A DNA stretch of 64,000 nucleotides, taken from positions 1,178,001 to 1,242,000 of the forward strand of contig NW_026516204.1 in assembly GCF_025602895.1 (NCBI RefSeq), in the 5' to 3' direction. Both the position numbers and the translations under genes were made by a program. Below, piece by piece: positions 1 through 12,547 of the stretch; the stretch's first letter is position 1; every line of letters starts with the position of its first letter. The stretch comes from Polychytrium aggregatum. Its lineage: Eukaryota > Chytridiomycota > Chytridiomycetes > Polychytriales. The notes beneath the pieces are model-generated. The model did no database searches, was not told the DNA's origin, and saw only the letters and a program-made list of their open reading frames with translations.

Positions 1-3000
1 TGGACATTTCTGTCTCACATAGCGGCATCGCGCAACAGTGGTTGACCTGGTGACTCAGGTCGAAAGCCTGCAGGATCAATTCAAAGCAGTCCACAAGCAT
101 GTCGATGGGCTTCGCAGCTCTGGTATGTCGGAAAAAGCAGCCATACGCTTCGGGCTCGGGCATTCTTTCATTCCAATCGGCGATCGGATGGGCAGCACAT
201 TCCTGATTCCTTGCGTCCGCACGTTCAGGCAACAATGCGGCAATTGTGAAACGCGAGATCCAGCAGATGGAGGAAGAGAAACAGCAGGTTCTCAGCAAGA
301 TTGCAAAGATCCGGAAGAAAGTCGAGCAAGTGGTGAGTAGATTGCGCCAGCAGTGCGACGCTGTGATTATCCGTCGATGTGATGGGCGCGTGCTGACGCT
401 CTGATTGCCACCAGCCCAACCACGAGGCTTGGATCCAGGCCGCAAAGAACCTGAGGCTGGAGCAGAAATCCGAGATCACGATCAGTGACAAGTACGTCCA
501 CTTGCACGGGAGAAGCAGCGTATCGTGGACGACGAGCCTGACGATTGGATCGAGAACCACGACTGATCCGTGCTGGATTCGTCGCCAGGATCAAGGAGCA
601 GAAATCCCAGATTGCGATACATGAGAAAAAGATCCAGGCGATGCAGCAGAAGCTCAAGGAAGTCCAGGTGAGACTGGCAGGGAAAACACTGTCCCATGCA
701 CACGGCTTGCAGATAACCTGTTCCCTGAGTAGATTCGAATATGCTTGGTGACCGTCATGCTGCTGTTGACGTTTGGGACCATTCCATGCTGGCGGCTAGT
801 CCTTGTACAGCGGTGCTGGCGCCGATGTGATATTTGGGAAGATGCAGGAGGAAACCAAGATGAACAAGTATCTCGCCACCGAGAACTTACCGAAGGTGAG
901 CAACCGAGTCGGCTGGGGTATGGGGCCTTCAATCCAGCCGGAGTATCCAAAGGGCCCTCATCGATATCGATAGCATCCGGTGCGTTGACGCGTTGACATG
1001 ACTCTGTTCTTGAATCGCAGGGAATCGAGGAGACCAAGAAGCAGATCGCAGAAGTTGTGCAGCTGATGTCGCATTCGGTTGTAAGTGAGACGGACATGCG
1101 TCCCCTCGAAGCCGAGATCAAGGAGCTCAACGAGCAGATTGCAAAGCTGGCTGAGAAGCGACTGCTCAAAAATAGGTGAGTACATCGAAGGGACTGTGCC
1201 AAAGCTTTTGATACAGACCAGCGATTTGCATGGGTTAGGACGAATGGACAGCGATGATTGCATTGCATCGGACCATTCGCTGGGTATCTCGGGAACTGGC
1301 GGTCTGACAAACTGTACCCGGCACCGAAAACTGCATCTGGATGCCTTTGGCGAACGGCCACAGCAACGGAGAGGACAAGTTGGCACTGTTTCGACAGCAA
1401 GCGGCGATCATATCCCGCAAAAAGGAAGGCACTGCGCAAAAGTTGGCAACTCTGGGTGAGGAGATCAACCTGCTGCAGACAGATCTTGCCAAGAAGCGAG
1501 AGCAGGCCAAAGGGGTCCAAGGTGCCAAGGTAAGGCGGGACTGCTTGCTCAGGAAGAAAAGAGACAGATCGTCTCACAGACCCACCAACGACTACACCTT
1601 GGGCTTACTGCTGTACAGATCCTCAAGGGCGAGGAGTTCAAGCGCTATGTCAGCGAGCTCCGTGGCAAATCGATGGTGTACAAGCGCAAGAAGGCGGAGC
1701 TCTCCGAAATGACTGCCGAGTACGGGATCCTGCAGCGCACCGAGGAGGTCAGTCCCGGAATATGCGAACGATATTGCTCTGCCACACGATCAAAGATCAT
1801 ACCCGATTGCCCTATTACTCCCAGCATCCAATAACACAATTCACTCTCCCCACCCGACAAACAGTTGCTGAAAATCCGAGAGCGGCCCCTGCAGGAGGCT
1901 TTGACTGCTCTCGAGAAGCAGAGCGGCGTCTCGGGCTTCCATGCCGCTCAGGAAACGCTCGAGAAGGTGGGTAGTGGCACCGGAGACCCATGTGCACTTG
2001 AGACTGGTCTCGGCGCAGCAGCTCTGCTGGAAGGGCTGGAATTCGCATTCTTGAAGTAATGCTGGCTCCTTGGACATGGCAGGTTTCCGAACGCAAGAGC
2101 GAGATTGACGAGGCCAAAGGGAAGACTTTGGAAGAGATCTCGAATCTCATCCAGAAGCTGACCCAGACCATCAACGTACGTATCACAGACGAGGAGGCGG
2201 TGCATTGGTGCAAGGAATATGCGAATGCTTGCAGCTGCAGAGGAGAGGTCAAGAAAGCATGCTCTCGTGGCTTCACACCAACTCGCTCGCGTGGATCTCA
2301 TATCGCCCACATTCCTCCACGCACTCGCACTCAGGACAAGAAATCGCTCCTTGCGCCGGTGATCCAGCAGCTGCGCCAGCTCAGGCAGCCTGTTCAGGAT
2401 CTCGAGGCCGAGTATCATGAAAAGAAGCGCATCTACGACTCCACCATGGCGGGGCTGACCTCAGAGACCACTCAGATCGAGCAGGAAGTCAAGTCGTATC
2501 GCCAGGACATCATGAATGATCAGAGCCGCGAGCACTATCTCAACACCATGATTGAGATCTGTGAAATCGCTCAGGAGCGAGGTAGGTTGGGCAGCGGGAC
2601 TGTAGGCAGGGAGAGGGTCCCTTTGGAAATAGAACAGTGGGACTAGCACAAGACTTGATGCTTTCTTTGCTCACGCTGCCTGGTGGCTGCGTGGCCTTCG
2701 CAGTGATGCATGAAATGAAGGCGTACATTGGAGGCGACGACTCCATCGAAGCCCAGCAAAAGGCACGCGGTTTCAAGACCTACCGCGACCTCTACAACAA
2801 GCGAATCATGGAGCAGGAGAACCTCGGCAAGTCCTTCCGAGAGCAGCAAAAGGAGATTAAGGTGAGTAGCGGCGATATATATTGGGTGGTCATCGATCGT
2901 GTTAAACTCACAGAGGACTGATCTCGCAGGCAAAATACGAGCCCAACATCAAGCAACTGGGTATGTTTGCCGACGTCAAGAAACTGCTGCTTCTGAAGCT

Positions 3001-3229
3001 CGCACACAACAAGCGACTGCTAGCGACTGGCGGCCAGAAGGACGAGATCGGCGGGGTAAGCTGGCGAGCTGGGCACTCGAAGCACCGACAGACACAGCGA
3101 TATCCTGTCGCGGATGAACTGTGGGTGATGTTGGTATAGAGGCGCCAAGAGGACAGGATGTGCTGATTGTATGCTCTGACCGCCCGCACTCTCGACCAAC
3201 AGGGCACCCAGGATAGACTCGTCCTCTAG
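1..3229 (+). CDS. IFT81: Intraflagellar transport protein 81, 5'-truncated
   Basis: IFT81 is a coiled-coil subunit of the IFT-B complex, which with IFT74 carries tubulin into growing flagella. The gene enters the window already in frame, so its N-terminal calponin-like part is missing. About fourteen short exons can be traced. Recognisable blocks are LALFRQQAAIISRKKE (near 1380-1435), a GDEFKRYV-like segment (near 1625-1660), GILQRTEE (near 1724-1747), LRQLRQ (near 2370-2390), MHEMKAYIG (2707) and the C-terminal DRLVL followed by TAG at 3227-3229. All follow the order of animal IFT81. Introns are short with GT-AG ends. The upstream exons encode almost continuous coiled coil. Finding this gene in a fungal window implies a flagellated zoospore stage. 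Exact exon edges in the first kilobase are approximate. Confidence 0.93.
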
Positions 3230-3365
3230 ATTCAATGCCCAGGCGCTTATCTGGACCAGTGACGCGGCAGTAGCAGCAGCACGGCCGCGTCGCCATCGCA
3301 CAAAGAAATGTACAGGGAAATGCTCATGCTGCAAATGGAATGACAGAACTGTGTCGACTATATTA

Positions 3366-4730
3366 CTAATAGCGCTCGGCAGAGGTCTCGGCTGCTGGCG
3401 ACTTGGTTTCAGTCGCATTGGCCTGTTGGTTTGCTCGGGTCGATTTTGGCTTGGCATGTTGCGACTGCCAGTGATCCTCCGATCGACGGGCAACGGAGAG
3501 GCTGGCGCGCTTCTGGGCCTCCAGCTGCTGCTCCCGTCGGATGATGCGGTCAAACTTGGGCTTCAAGCGGACAGTCTTTCCGTTGATGACCAGGGGAGCC
3601 TTGACGGCAACCCGGGTCTTGGCACGGTATCGGCGGGCATACCACTCAAAGGCGAGCTGGTGCAGCTGGGGAGGGTGCGGTGACGGGATCTCGACGGCGT
3701 TGGGTTGTGGCAGCGGCGATCGGAGGAAGACTGTCGAGCAGGTGTTGTAGTCGACCTCGAGGTACTCGGGGATGAACATGAAGGGTCCCATGAAGGGCAC
3801 GGGCGCAAAGGAGCGCTCGTTGGGCTGCTCGGGGTTGGTTGCCTTGAGGGTGGGCACGACGGAGGGAGAGACAGTGACGATGTCGCCATCCTCGAGCCGG
3901 CGCGACGGATGAATGCACTGGCGCAACAGAGGAGCAGGGGTAAGCAGCAGGACACGGCGGTCGAGTTGGGCACCGGTGCAGCATACAGCCGTCCGCGATA
4001 CTTAATCCATGCGCGACACCGTGACTCGCAGCGATGGACATGTTGACTCCAGCCATCAGTAAGCAGTGCCATGGAGGTGAACAGCCTCTCGTTGCCATCT
4101 GGCCAACGGGAGCAGTGCATCTGTGTCGCTCAGGAACCAGCCGCGGCCGGAAAGCCGACGGGATCGAGCACGATCACGAAGCCGCTGCGTTGTGCCTCGG
4201 ATCAGCCATGCCTGGAGACCAAGCCGCCATAGCGCTTTCCGAGTCGACTGCATGATCCCTCAACACCACGCCTCATCGCTGCGAGTGCCCCGCTATCGAT
4301 CGAAACGCACCTTGACGCCGTTCACCTTGACGTGGCCTCGGACGACGTGCGATCGGGCCTGCAGGTCACTTGATGCAAAGTGGCTCCTGAAGATGACAAC
4401 GTCGAGTCTCCTCTCGAGCTCGGCAAACATGAGCGCCTGGATGGGCGGGGTCTGTTCCCGCTCCTTGCGAGTCAGCAGCTGGGTGGGCAGCTTTGTGTTG
4501 AAGTGCCGATCGAGGAATTGCCGCTCGCAGATCTCGTTGCCGTGATACGATCGCACCTCGCGCTTGCAGGTGAAGCGCTGCTGGTAGACGGATCCTCGCG
4601 AGATGTCGGTGCGGTTGGTGCGCTGGGCAAGGTTGTAGAGGTTGTACTTGTCCCATGACATGCGGATCAGCTGCTTCTTGGGATCGAAGAGCTGCTTGAC
4701 CTTTTGGTTCTTCCAGACGAGGAAGCGCAT
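3366..4730 (-). CDS. NAM9: Mitochondrial small-subunit ribosomal protein uS4m (NAM9-like)
   Basis: This is a structural protein of the mitochondrial 30S-type ribosomal subunit. There are two exons: 4311-4730 (140 codons) and 3366-3917 (183 codons plus TAG). The single intron has donor GTGCGT and acceptor CAG, and phase 0 is preserved, giving 323 residues. Exon 1 begins MRFLVWKNQ and contains the S4 RNA-binding fold: ERRLDVVIFRSHFASS followed by HVKVNGVK. Exon 2 begins CIHPSRRLEDGD and holds the fungal NAM9-type C-terminal extension, including FMFIPEYLEVDYNTC and LAFEWYARRYR. Yeast NAM9 has the same order of blocks. The lysine/arginine-rich tail is low complexity. The gene is convergent with IFT81, with only about 136 bp between the two stop codons. 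Confidence 0.93.
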
Positions 4731-5567
4731 GGCTGCTGTTGGGCCGGACGAGGGATGCGTATGCGCGGGATGTGGGCAGCGGCGGCGAGGCTCGGAGACA
4801 GATGTCGCAGGGGCTATGGGCGGCTCGTGCGGCTTGTGCGGCTCGGCTTGGTCGTGTGTCGGCAGGGAGTCGATCAGATCCAGTCCGCGGTCGCTTGGAG
4901 TGCCTTGGTGATCTGCATCATGCTGCTTGGAGAGCGAAAATTTTTTTCGCATTGCGGTTCTGTGCGGGGGTTCTGTGGCTCCGGCGTGGCGCAGACATGT
5001 GACAAACACATGACTGCGCTCTGTGCAACGGCGCTCCCCCTGGCCTGTCTTGTGCATCGGCGCGCGCCCCTGGATTCTGCGGCCGAAAAAGCCCGCCCTG
5101 CTGGCCCCTGCCGGTCCAGCCTCCTCTGTCCGGCGGTCGCTCCCCCCGGCGGCTGCCGCTCTTTTTTCCCTCTCTTCCTCTGCAGCGTCGGCAGGGGACT
5201 CGGGAGGGGACGTGAGAAGCAAGCCTTGGTCGCTCCGTGGATTGCTCCAGCTCCAGGATCTTGGATATCGATTGTTCAACGAAGCAGCATATCGATTGCT
5301 CGAGCATCGCGGATAGGGCCTGCGCCAGAGTAGCGAATATCATCTGGCCTTTCTATCGCCGACACCGCCTCTGTCTCGATCGCAGACGCTTCCTGAATCA
5401 GAGCTGCGGATCTGTGGGGACTCGATAAGTGTGCTCGAGTCGGTGCGCCTTCTTCTTTGTCTGGCTGTGTCGCAATTCGTCCTTGAACCAGCAATCGCTC
5501 TGCCAAGACTGCAACTACAGAGCCCAAACCTCAAGCAGCGAGCACTCCAAGTTCAAGTCGGACGATC
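4731..5567. other. Intergenic region upstream of uS4m and the next + strand gene
   Basis: These 840 bp separate two divergent genes and hold no convincing open frame. They probably carry both promoters. The GC-rich half nearest uS4m contains only shadow frames. Near 5270-5310 a short motif (tatcgattg) recurs three times. Confidence 0.5.
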
Positions 5568-6932
5568 ATGACGCAGGATCAGATGCAGATCGATCAGGCT
5601 GTCGATCAGACTGTCGAGGCGAGCCCAGGCTTGCCGGGGAGCATCGTCGAGGCATCACAACCAGAGCACCTCAGAAACTGGAACAGAGCGGTCGCTGAGC
5701 ACACTCGTCAGCGCCCCCGAGTCCACCAGGTTTGATTGCTCGAGCAAGCCAAGAAGGCATATGTCTGTGTGTTGCTGCTATGCATGGCCCACCACCGGGA
5801 ACGCTCAAGCACAAACTCACCCAGATCGAATCGCGGGCCCCCAAAATCCAGATGCTCGAGCAGATGAAGATTCGTCTCCAAGTTGCAGCTTTCCGCATCG
5901 CCTCCGGGCGAGTCCAGGGGCCTCTATCGAATCTGGAGAAGAGCGTGAAGAAACGATGCCTCGATCGCCAGAAGATGCTCGCCGCCAGCACCAGGGGAGC
6001 ATTGGCCGTCCTTCCCTCACGCGACGGCCGGGGTGATGGTACCACCGGATCCAAAGGCAGCAAATCGGCCGAGGCTGGCATATCATCTGGCTCAGGCAAA
6101 ACAAGTAACGAAGAATCCCCAGCGCTTAAGCAGGATGCTCAGTTGGGACACGACTCGCCAAGCACAGAGGCCCTCCGAGCTGCCTTTGGGCTGCCATCCC
6201 GGCGACAGACGGCGGTCGCTCGTGCACATATAAGAGAGCCAGGTGTGAACATGCGACAGCAGCTTGCCACATTCGATGTATGCGGGTACTAGCGCATGGG
6301 CTCAGCTTTAGCAGCGATACCTCAAGACCTCGCGCCTTCGCCAGCTTGTCTCTGCTGACAGATAGAAACGACGGCTGTATTGATGGTCGATGTGATCTGC
6401 TAACCATATGGATGCACAACTGCCTTCTTTGTTTCCACGACTGTGTTTGGTCGATGTGGAACCAGCCGCTCAAACCAGCCGAGTGCCAGCACGTCCACAC
6501 TCGATCCTTGGTTCGTCCCGTGGGAGATGCGAGTCCCACTCGCTGCCGAGCGGCGGTGGTAGCGGACAAAATCGAACCGGATCCACGTTTGCCTCATGGA
6601 TGACGACAGAGGGGCTTGATACGGTGCCGATTCAAGCACTGGCTGGAGTAGAATCCTCGCGGACAAACCACGGCTCTGTATCTGCCGCACCAGGGGAGCT
6701 GAGAGGCCAAGATGCCACCGACGATGCAATCGGCGCAGCGGGACCATCGCGGATGAACGCCCTGTCGTCAGCAGAAACTGTGGCTGCTGGATCAAACGCC
6801 GACAGCCACTCGGAACCTGGTTCTGGCCGGCTATGCTCGATGGAGGACGCAATCATTGAGTGCGCATCGCATTCGCCTTACGCACAGCCACCGACGGCAC
6901 TGGCGGCCGAGCCACGAATGCGGACGGATTGA
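5568..6932 (+). CDS. Hypothetical protein, Ser/Gly-rich C-terminus
   Basis: I do not recognise this gene. A plausible start is the ATG at 5568, encoding MTQDQMQIDQAVDQTVE and ending at a GTTTGA donor near 5731. A second exon near 5810-5910 encodes HKLTQIESRAPKIQMLEQMKIRLQ-type helical sequence. A third runs from near 5935 (NLEKSVKKRCLDRQKM) into a Ser/Gly-rich stretch ending near 6241, where AG|GTGTGA could be a donor. A last open frame continues from about 6500 to the stop at 6930-6932 and is rich in Ser, Ala and Gly. The helical centre could form a short coiled coil. Neither the exon joins nor the function can be fixed from the sequence. The last exon is the least certain part. Confidence 0.4.
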
Positions 6933-7458
6933 ATCGCCACGCAGATAGCTGACTCCGCGACCTGGCACCGCTGCATCAGGCAAGCGCAATGTGAATACAG
7001 TCCGGGTGCATTTTGAAGACAGCCGGACGAACGATCATGCAAAGTTTGATATCGAGCGCTGTGCAATAGAATCCCGCCGTCCATGTACTTCCAGATCCCG
7101 CACATTGGAACGAGTGTCGATGCAACCGACTAGGACGGCTATATTGAGATCCGGGACATGCATATGATATCGAATTAGGCGTGTATCACGCGGCGATAAG
7201 TGCGGACGTCCATGGCCAGATGGAGCGACAGGCGGTGGTGGTTGTGGGGAAAAGGAGGGAGTAAGGCACTCTGCGATTATTAAGTGAGCGTGCAATCACC
7301 AAGCGATTCTCGGGCTCGAGACTGAGGACCATGCTGCATTATGTGCTGCATTACGGACTGATTATGTTTGAGGTGCGTGAGCGGAATGGCGAGGTGAGGG
7401 ATTGAGTCAGGCGATACAGGGCCGATGCTCCATAAGGCCCACAGGCGGTCATGCAGGA
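6933..7458. other. Intergenic, no gene seen
   Basis: This stretch lies between two convergent genes and probably contains both 3' ends. Only short random frames occur on either strand. Confidence 0.5.
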
Positions 7459-8286
7459 CTACAGCGACCGGTTGATGAATCGGCGGGGCGGGGTAGCTGC
7501 TGAACCCACGGTGGTGCCCGAGGACAGCATATCGCCCTCGAGCCGAGAGTACTGTCCGCGCCGTGCATGATAGTGTCGGCTGGCCATGGCCGCGAGCATC
7601 GACGACTGTGAGGGCTGAGACGAACTGCCTGGGCGATTGAGACTCGAATCTCGGTCCTTGAAGATTGGCTTGGGCGCGAACGAACGACGGCTGGCGGACC
7701 CGCCTGATGGAGCAAGCGGCGACATCAAGTATGCCTTGGAGGGCTTCTTGGCGATCGAGACCCTGCCGGTGTGGGCTCTTCGTTCGCGGCGTGGTCGCGA
7801 CGGCCGGCCGGATGACGAAGAGTTGAGGTGAGCCGAAGCGGTTGGGTCTTGGAACCCAGCCGCCTGCGATGCAGATAAGGCAGGTCTCCGGGATGAGGCA
7901 GGAGGCGGTCGCCACCTTGCGCTTGGCTGCTGAAAGTCAGCAGCACTGTCGCTGACGAGAATGACCGATCCTCTCACAACCCGGGATGAGGGCGGCTTCG
8001 TGGGCGACGCAACGCGATTGAGGCTTGGTGGTGGAGACTCAAGCTCATGGTCAAGGAACTGGTTCCACAGCAGGCGGTCTTGGCGGATCCAGAGAAAGAT
8101 GCGAAGCGATGAGAGAGCAAAGGCCGCGATGCAGAGAGCGAGCCAGGCGATGGCGATGCTGCTTGAGAGAGGGACGGGGGCATCCGGGTAGTAGAGCAGC
8201 TTCTGGGGGGAGACATGGCCGCTGGCGTCAGTGAGATTGAGGCCAAAGGGCAGCGTGTAAAGATCCATGGAGCTGCCGGAGGACAT
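7459..8286 (-). CDS. Predicted single-pass membrane protein with a basic, Ser-rich cytoplasmic tail
   Basis: This is a 275-codon uninterrupted frame with a true ATG at 8286. The first 40 residues are moderately polar. A clear membrane segment follows (SSIAIAWLALCIAAFALSS and onward, about residues 42-66), then WIRQDRLLWNQF. The rest, about 200 residues, is rich in Ser, Pro and Arg (SSSSGRPSRPRRERR and similar) and likely disordered. There is no cleavable signal peptide, so the protein would be a type III or tail-in anchor. I do not recognise a family. The high GC content of this area also produces long shadow frames, including a 706-codon one on the same strand in another frame. The well-formed transmembrane helix with its positively charged flank is the main reason to accept this frame. 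Confidence 0.55.
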   Translation of the reverse strand: MSSGSSMDLYTLPFGLNLTDASGHVSPQKLLYYPDAPVPLSSSIAIAWLALCIAAFALSSLRIFLWIRQDRLLWNQFLDHELESPPPSLNRVASPTKPPSSRVVRGSVILVSDSAADFQQPSARWRPPPASSRRPALSASQAAGFQDPTASAHLNSSSSGRPSRPRRERRAHTGRVSIAKKPSKAYLMSPLAPSGGSASRRSFAPKPIFKDRDSSLNRPGSSSQPSQSSMLAAMASRHYHARRGQYSRLEGDMLSSGTTVGSAATPPRRFINRSL

Positions 8287-9660
8287 TCTGCAGCAGCTGG
8301 TGCATCCAGAGCACAGGGAACCTGGCCTGCGGCGACGAAACTGGAGCAGAGGCGGGTGGGAGGATGCGATCGGTCTAAATTCAAGCGAGAAGTCATAGCG
8401 GATGCTCGTGGCCGGGGTCGACGGTGGTTTTCAGCGCAAGCCCGTCGAGCAAGCAAGCGGGGGAGGGTGGGGCTGGAGACAAGACCAGGCAAGCAACAAG
8501 ACCCGGCTGGCGACGCGGCTTGTCTGGCTGAATGGGCAGAGTTGGGAGGCAAGGCCGGATCGTGCAATCTTGGCTCTGCAAGGGAGGGAGGGTTCGTGCC
8601 CTGCACACGACCGCTGTGCAGAGCGACAGGGTCGACAAGGCCCGTGGGAACGCCGGACAGAGCAGCAGGGGAGGCGTGGGTCCAGGTTGTGCCCTTGTGG
8701 CAGGGCCGACATCCAAGCGCCTTTTTTCTTTCGGGAGGGCGGCCTTGTGGAATGGGGCGGGGTGGTGCAAGGGGCGGGCTGGAGCAAAGGGAGGTGTGAC
8801 CGGGCATGCGATGGTGCTGGATCGGACGAAACAAGGCCCTGGGATGGGCATGAATGCGACAGACCTGTATCCTCATGAGCAGGATAGTCGCGCGTGGGAG
8901 CAGATGGGGCGGATGCGGCGGCTCGATGCCGCTGACGCTGCCTGTGCCTGTGTGCTGGTTTCGATGCCATGGACTGGTTGTTGCCGATGCCGGGGTGCTG
9001 GTTGGCAGTTGCGGTGATCGACAGTTGCGGTGATCAGCCAGCAGGTGACCGTCTGCTTTCGCCGCCCAAACGCGCCCGCCAACTCGGGCCGCGCACGTCG
9101 TGCAGACGTCGCACACACAGGCGCGCACGCAGGCGGCGCCGGCTGGAGTGCATGTGCGCTGGCTCGATCCAAGTCGATCCGGCTGCGGCGGTGGATTTCC
9201 AAATGCGGGCGGGGCGACACAGGGAGCGACCAAATTTGGAACGGCCATTGCACGTGTGTGACATGACGCGCGCAGGGAGGCGCGGCACACACGGGCGCTG
9301 AGCGACAGTCGACACACGGCTGTGCGGCTGCCAGCTGTCGGCCGCGCACCACGCTGCTGTCCAAACATAGACAGCGCACACGGACACAGACGGGCGCGCC
9401 CCTCACACAGACAGCAGCGGCCGGCACAGACCGCGCACCCGCAGCTTGTCTGCCCCCACACACACTGCGGCGCGCCGCCGCCCAGCGTCCCCGCCACAGC
9501 CGCAGTGCCGCCCAAACCGCACACACACACACTCTCGACCCGGCTCGCCGTCGCCGTCTCCAAAAAGCCCGCTTTTCTTCGCTTTCTCCTCACGGCTGCC
9601 TCTTGCCTTTCATCGCCCACCGCTGCCGCCCCAGCCGCCTCCATCCGATCTGCCGCAACC
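8287..9660. other. Intergenic/5' region upstream of septin
   Basis: This is very GC-rich DNA between the divergent membrane-protein and septin genes. The last 500 bp before the septin ATG are full of CA/GC runs (cacacac, gcgcgc). Long open frames here lack any domain and are products of composition. It probably holds two promoters and the septin 5' UTR. Confidence 0.5.
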
Positions 9661-12547
9661 ATGACCGGTAAGCCCCTGCTCTTGTGCTCCTCGCCGCCTC
9701 TCCTGCTGCTGCGTCTCGCCCGTCTTCGCCATCGCCATCGTCGTGATTCGTGTCCATCTACCGCCTTGCGTGATTCTCCTGACACACACCCCCGCCCGAC
9801 TCTGGCCTCGGTTCTGTGGCCCACCCACCCGTCCTCCACCGTCTGCGACATGTCTCCGTCTCTGACCGTGCTCCTGCGCAAATCGCCATCCTTTGCCACC
9901 ACAAGTAGACGCCACTGTAAGTTTGCCGGACGCATCAGCATCCGCTTCGCCGTGCGAGTTGCGGTCCAGCCTGGCTTCAGCAGCAGCAGTAGCAGCACCG
10001 GCCGCTCCCTTTTCCATTTTTCGGGGGCGAGCCGGTGCCTCCTTGGCCGGACTGCGAGGCCCTCGCTTGCCCTGAGGACTGCTCGATACAACATCGGAAC
10101 AACGGCGTCTCGAGAACGTCATTGCCCAGTGGCGCTGCAACCGAGCTAGCATTCCGGATGCCGGTGGTGGAGGAGGAAAGCGCCCTTGGCCACACCAATG
10201 ATGCGCTTTGGCTTTGGCGCTCGCTGCACGCTTCGGATCGCCATCAGCTCACACCCGCTCCGTCCGGCACTGGCTCCCTTCCCCGTGTGTCTAGGCCTCT
10301 GTTGTCAAGAAGAAGCTCAACGGCTTCGTTGGCTTCCACAACCTGCCCAACCAAGTCCACCGAAAGTCTATCAAGAAGGGCTTCCAGTTCACCCTCATGG
10401 TTGTTGGTACGGACCCTCGTTCGAACTGATGCGCGGCCTTTGCTACGACAGCCCCACCGACTGGCTGTGCCGCTTCTCCCGGATCCACACAGGATGCTAA
10501 CAGATTGTCTTGCTCCCCTCCTCCAGGCGAGTCTGGCCTCGGAAAGTCGACCCTCGTCAACACCATCTTCAACACCTCCCTGTACCCCAACAAGGAGACC
10601 GCCGAGCTGACCACCGAGACTCCCAAGACTGTCGAGATCCAGACCATCAGCGCTGGTGAGTCCTGATCCTCCAGCACAGTCTCCTTTCGATGGGCCGTGT
10701 GCTCAGTCTCGCCATCGTGTCGATCCTGCTCGACTGCCTGTGCATGTCTGCCCTCTTGTCTCCTGGCTGGGGCACACCGTTGCTCCGCTTGCATCCGATC
10801 GGCCTGGTCCTCGTCGTGGCCTAATCATCCGCGCGCCTCGGCTCAGATATCGAGGAGAACGGTGTCAAGCTCAAGCTCACCGTGATCGACACCCCCGGCT
10901 TTGGTGACTTTGTCAACAACGAGGAGAGCTGGAAGCCCATCCTCGACAACATCGAGGGCCGATACGACGCCTACCTCGAGCAGGAGAACCGCGTCAACCG
11001 CAAGCGCACCGTCGACACTCGCGTCCATGCCTGCCTCTACTTCATTGCCCCCACCGGCCACTCGTAAGTCCATGTCCTGCATCGCGTCATTCATAAGGAG
11101 CGGTGTGAGTGAGTGTGTGCCCACGTTATCTGATAAGCACGTCGCCGCCTGCCAAACTCACACCCCTGTCTCTGTCTTCAGCCTGAAGCCCCTTGACATT
11201 GAGTTCATGAAGCGACTGGCTCACCGTGTCAACCTGATCCCTGTCATTGCCAAGTCTGACACCTTGACCGAGGACGAAATCAAGGCCTTCAAGATCCGAG
11301 TAAGTACCACGCACCGCCGCGTCTCGCCTGTTGATCGTTGCTGGTGATGTCCGTCCCCGAGCGTCGGCTTGTGTTGACAGCCCCTCCCTCTGTACAGATC
11401 CTGGAGGACATTGCCTACAACAAGATCCAGATCTACCAGCCGCCGATCTATGAGAACGACGATCCCGAGACTCTCCAGGAGAACAGGGACATCATTGCCC
11501 GCATTCCCTTCGCCGTCGTCGGTTCCGACCGTGAGGTCGAGGTCAACGGCAAGAAGGTCCGTGGACGCAAGTACCCCTGGGGTGTCATTGAGGTCGATAA
11601 CGAGGACCACTGCGACTTTGTCAAGCTCCGCCAGATGCTCGTCCGCACCCACATGGAGGAGCTCAAGGAGTACACCAACGAGGTGCTCTACGAGAGCTAC
11701 CGTACCCAGAAGCTGGCCGATGGCGACTACGAAACCGCGACTCTCCAGAAGTAAGGATGCCTGCGAGCGAACCCGCACACTGGATTGCAATCTTGAGGCT
11801 GCCGCTGCCGCTGAGTTGTGCCTTGCGTCCGCTACTGCTTCGTTGGCGGCTCTCGGTCTCGTTGGCACTGTTGTTCCTCTTTCTTACTAACTCGATACTC
11901 CTTTGACTCAGCCCCCTGTCCAAGTTCGAGGAGGAGAAGCAGGCCCACGAGGCCAAGATGGCCAAGATGGAGGCTGAGATGAAGGCTGTCTTCCAGCAGA
12001 AGGTCGCCGAGAAGGAATCGAAGCTGAAGCAGTCAGAAGACGAGGTAAGCACGCGTGCACTTTTTTTTTGAACTTTCCTGCTGCTACCCGCCGCCCGATA
12101 TCCGGATGCAGCCTCAGCAATTTGTGCACATCGCACATCGCACACCGCACATCGTACATCGCACATCCTCACTCACATGGCCTGAACCGTCCGTCCTACT
12201 GCACCAACTAGCTCTACGCCCGTCACCGCGAGATGAAGGAGCAGCTCGAGAAGCAGCGCGCTGAGTTGGAGGACAAGAGAAGACGACTGGAGACTGGCCG
12301 CGGTGGTATGTGGAAGAAGATCATCAACTAGTCTTGCGATGGCTCTGATGCTGTCTGATCGCAGAGGCTCCTTCGCAGCCTCGTCACGGCCGCTCCTTTG
12401 CGATGTGGCCCCTCGCCCCAAGCCAAGCAACTCCAAGACCGTCCCGATCATTTTTCCCTTTCTCGCTCTTTACCATCTCGCTGTCTTTTCGTCCCTCCGT
12501 CTTGTGTCGTTGCAGATGCCGGCGGCAAGAAATGGTTCAAGGGTTAA
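9661..12547 (+). CDS. CDC3: Septin, Cdc3-type
   Basis: Septins are filament-forming GTPases that scaffold cell division and shape. Ten exons were placed by hand: 9661-9667, 9906-9916, 10295-10406, 10527-10655, 10847-11063, 11182-11299, 11398-11750, 11912-12044, 12212-12305 and 12516-12547. Together they give 401 residues with every phase matching. The second exon is only 11 bp. The GTPase core shows [14 protein letters not shown] (polybasic region), P-loop [20 protein letters not shown], and the septin-unique element with [11 protein letters not shown]. The C-terminus is a charged coiled coil. [13 protein letters not shown] and [14 protein letters not shown] resemble the Cdc3/AspB group more than Cdc10, Cdc11 or Cdc12, but the subgroup is my inference. 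The septin family itself is certain. Confidence 0.96.

Noticed and set aside
7974-10094. 706-codon open frame on the - strand over the septin promoter
   Set aside because: It overlaps the septin 5' exons and the membrane-protein gene, has no domain, and reflects high GC content with few stops.
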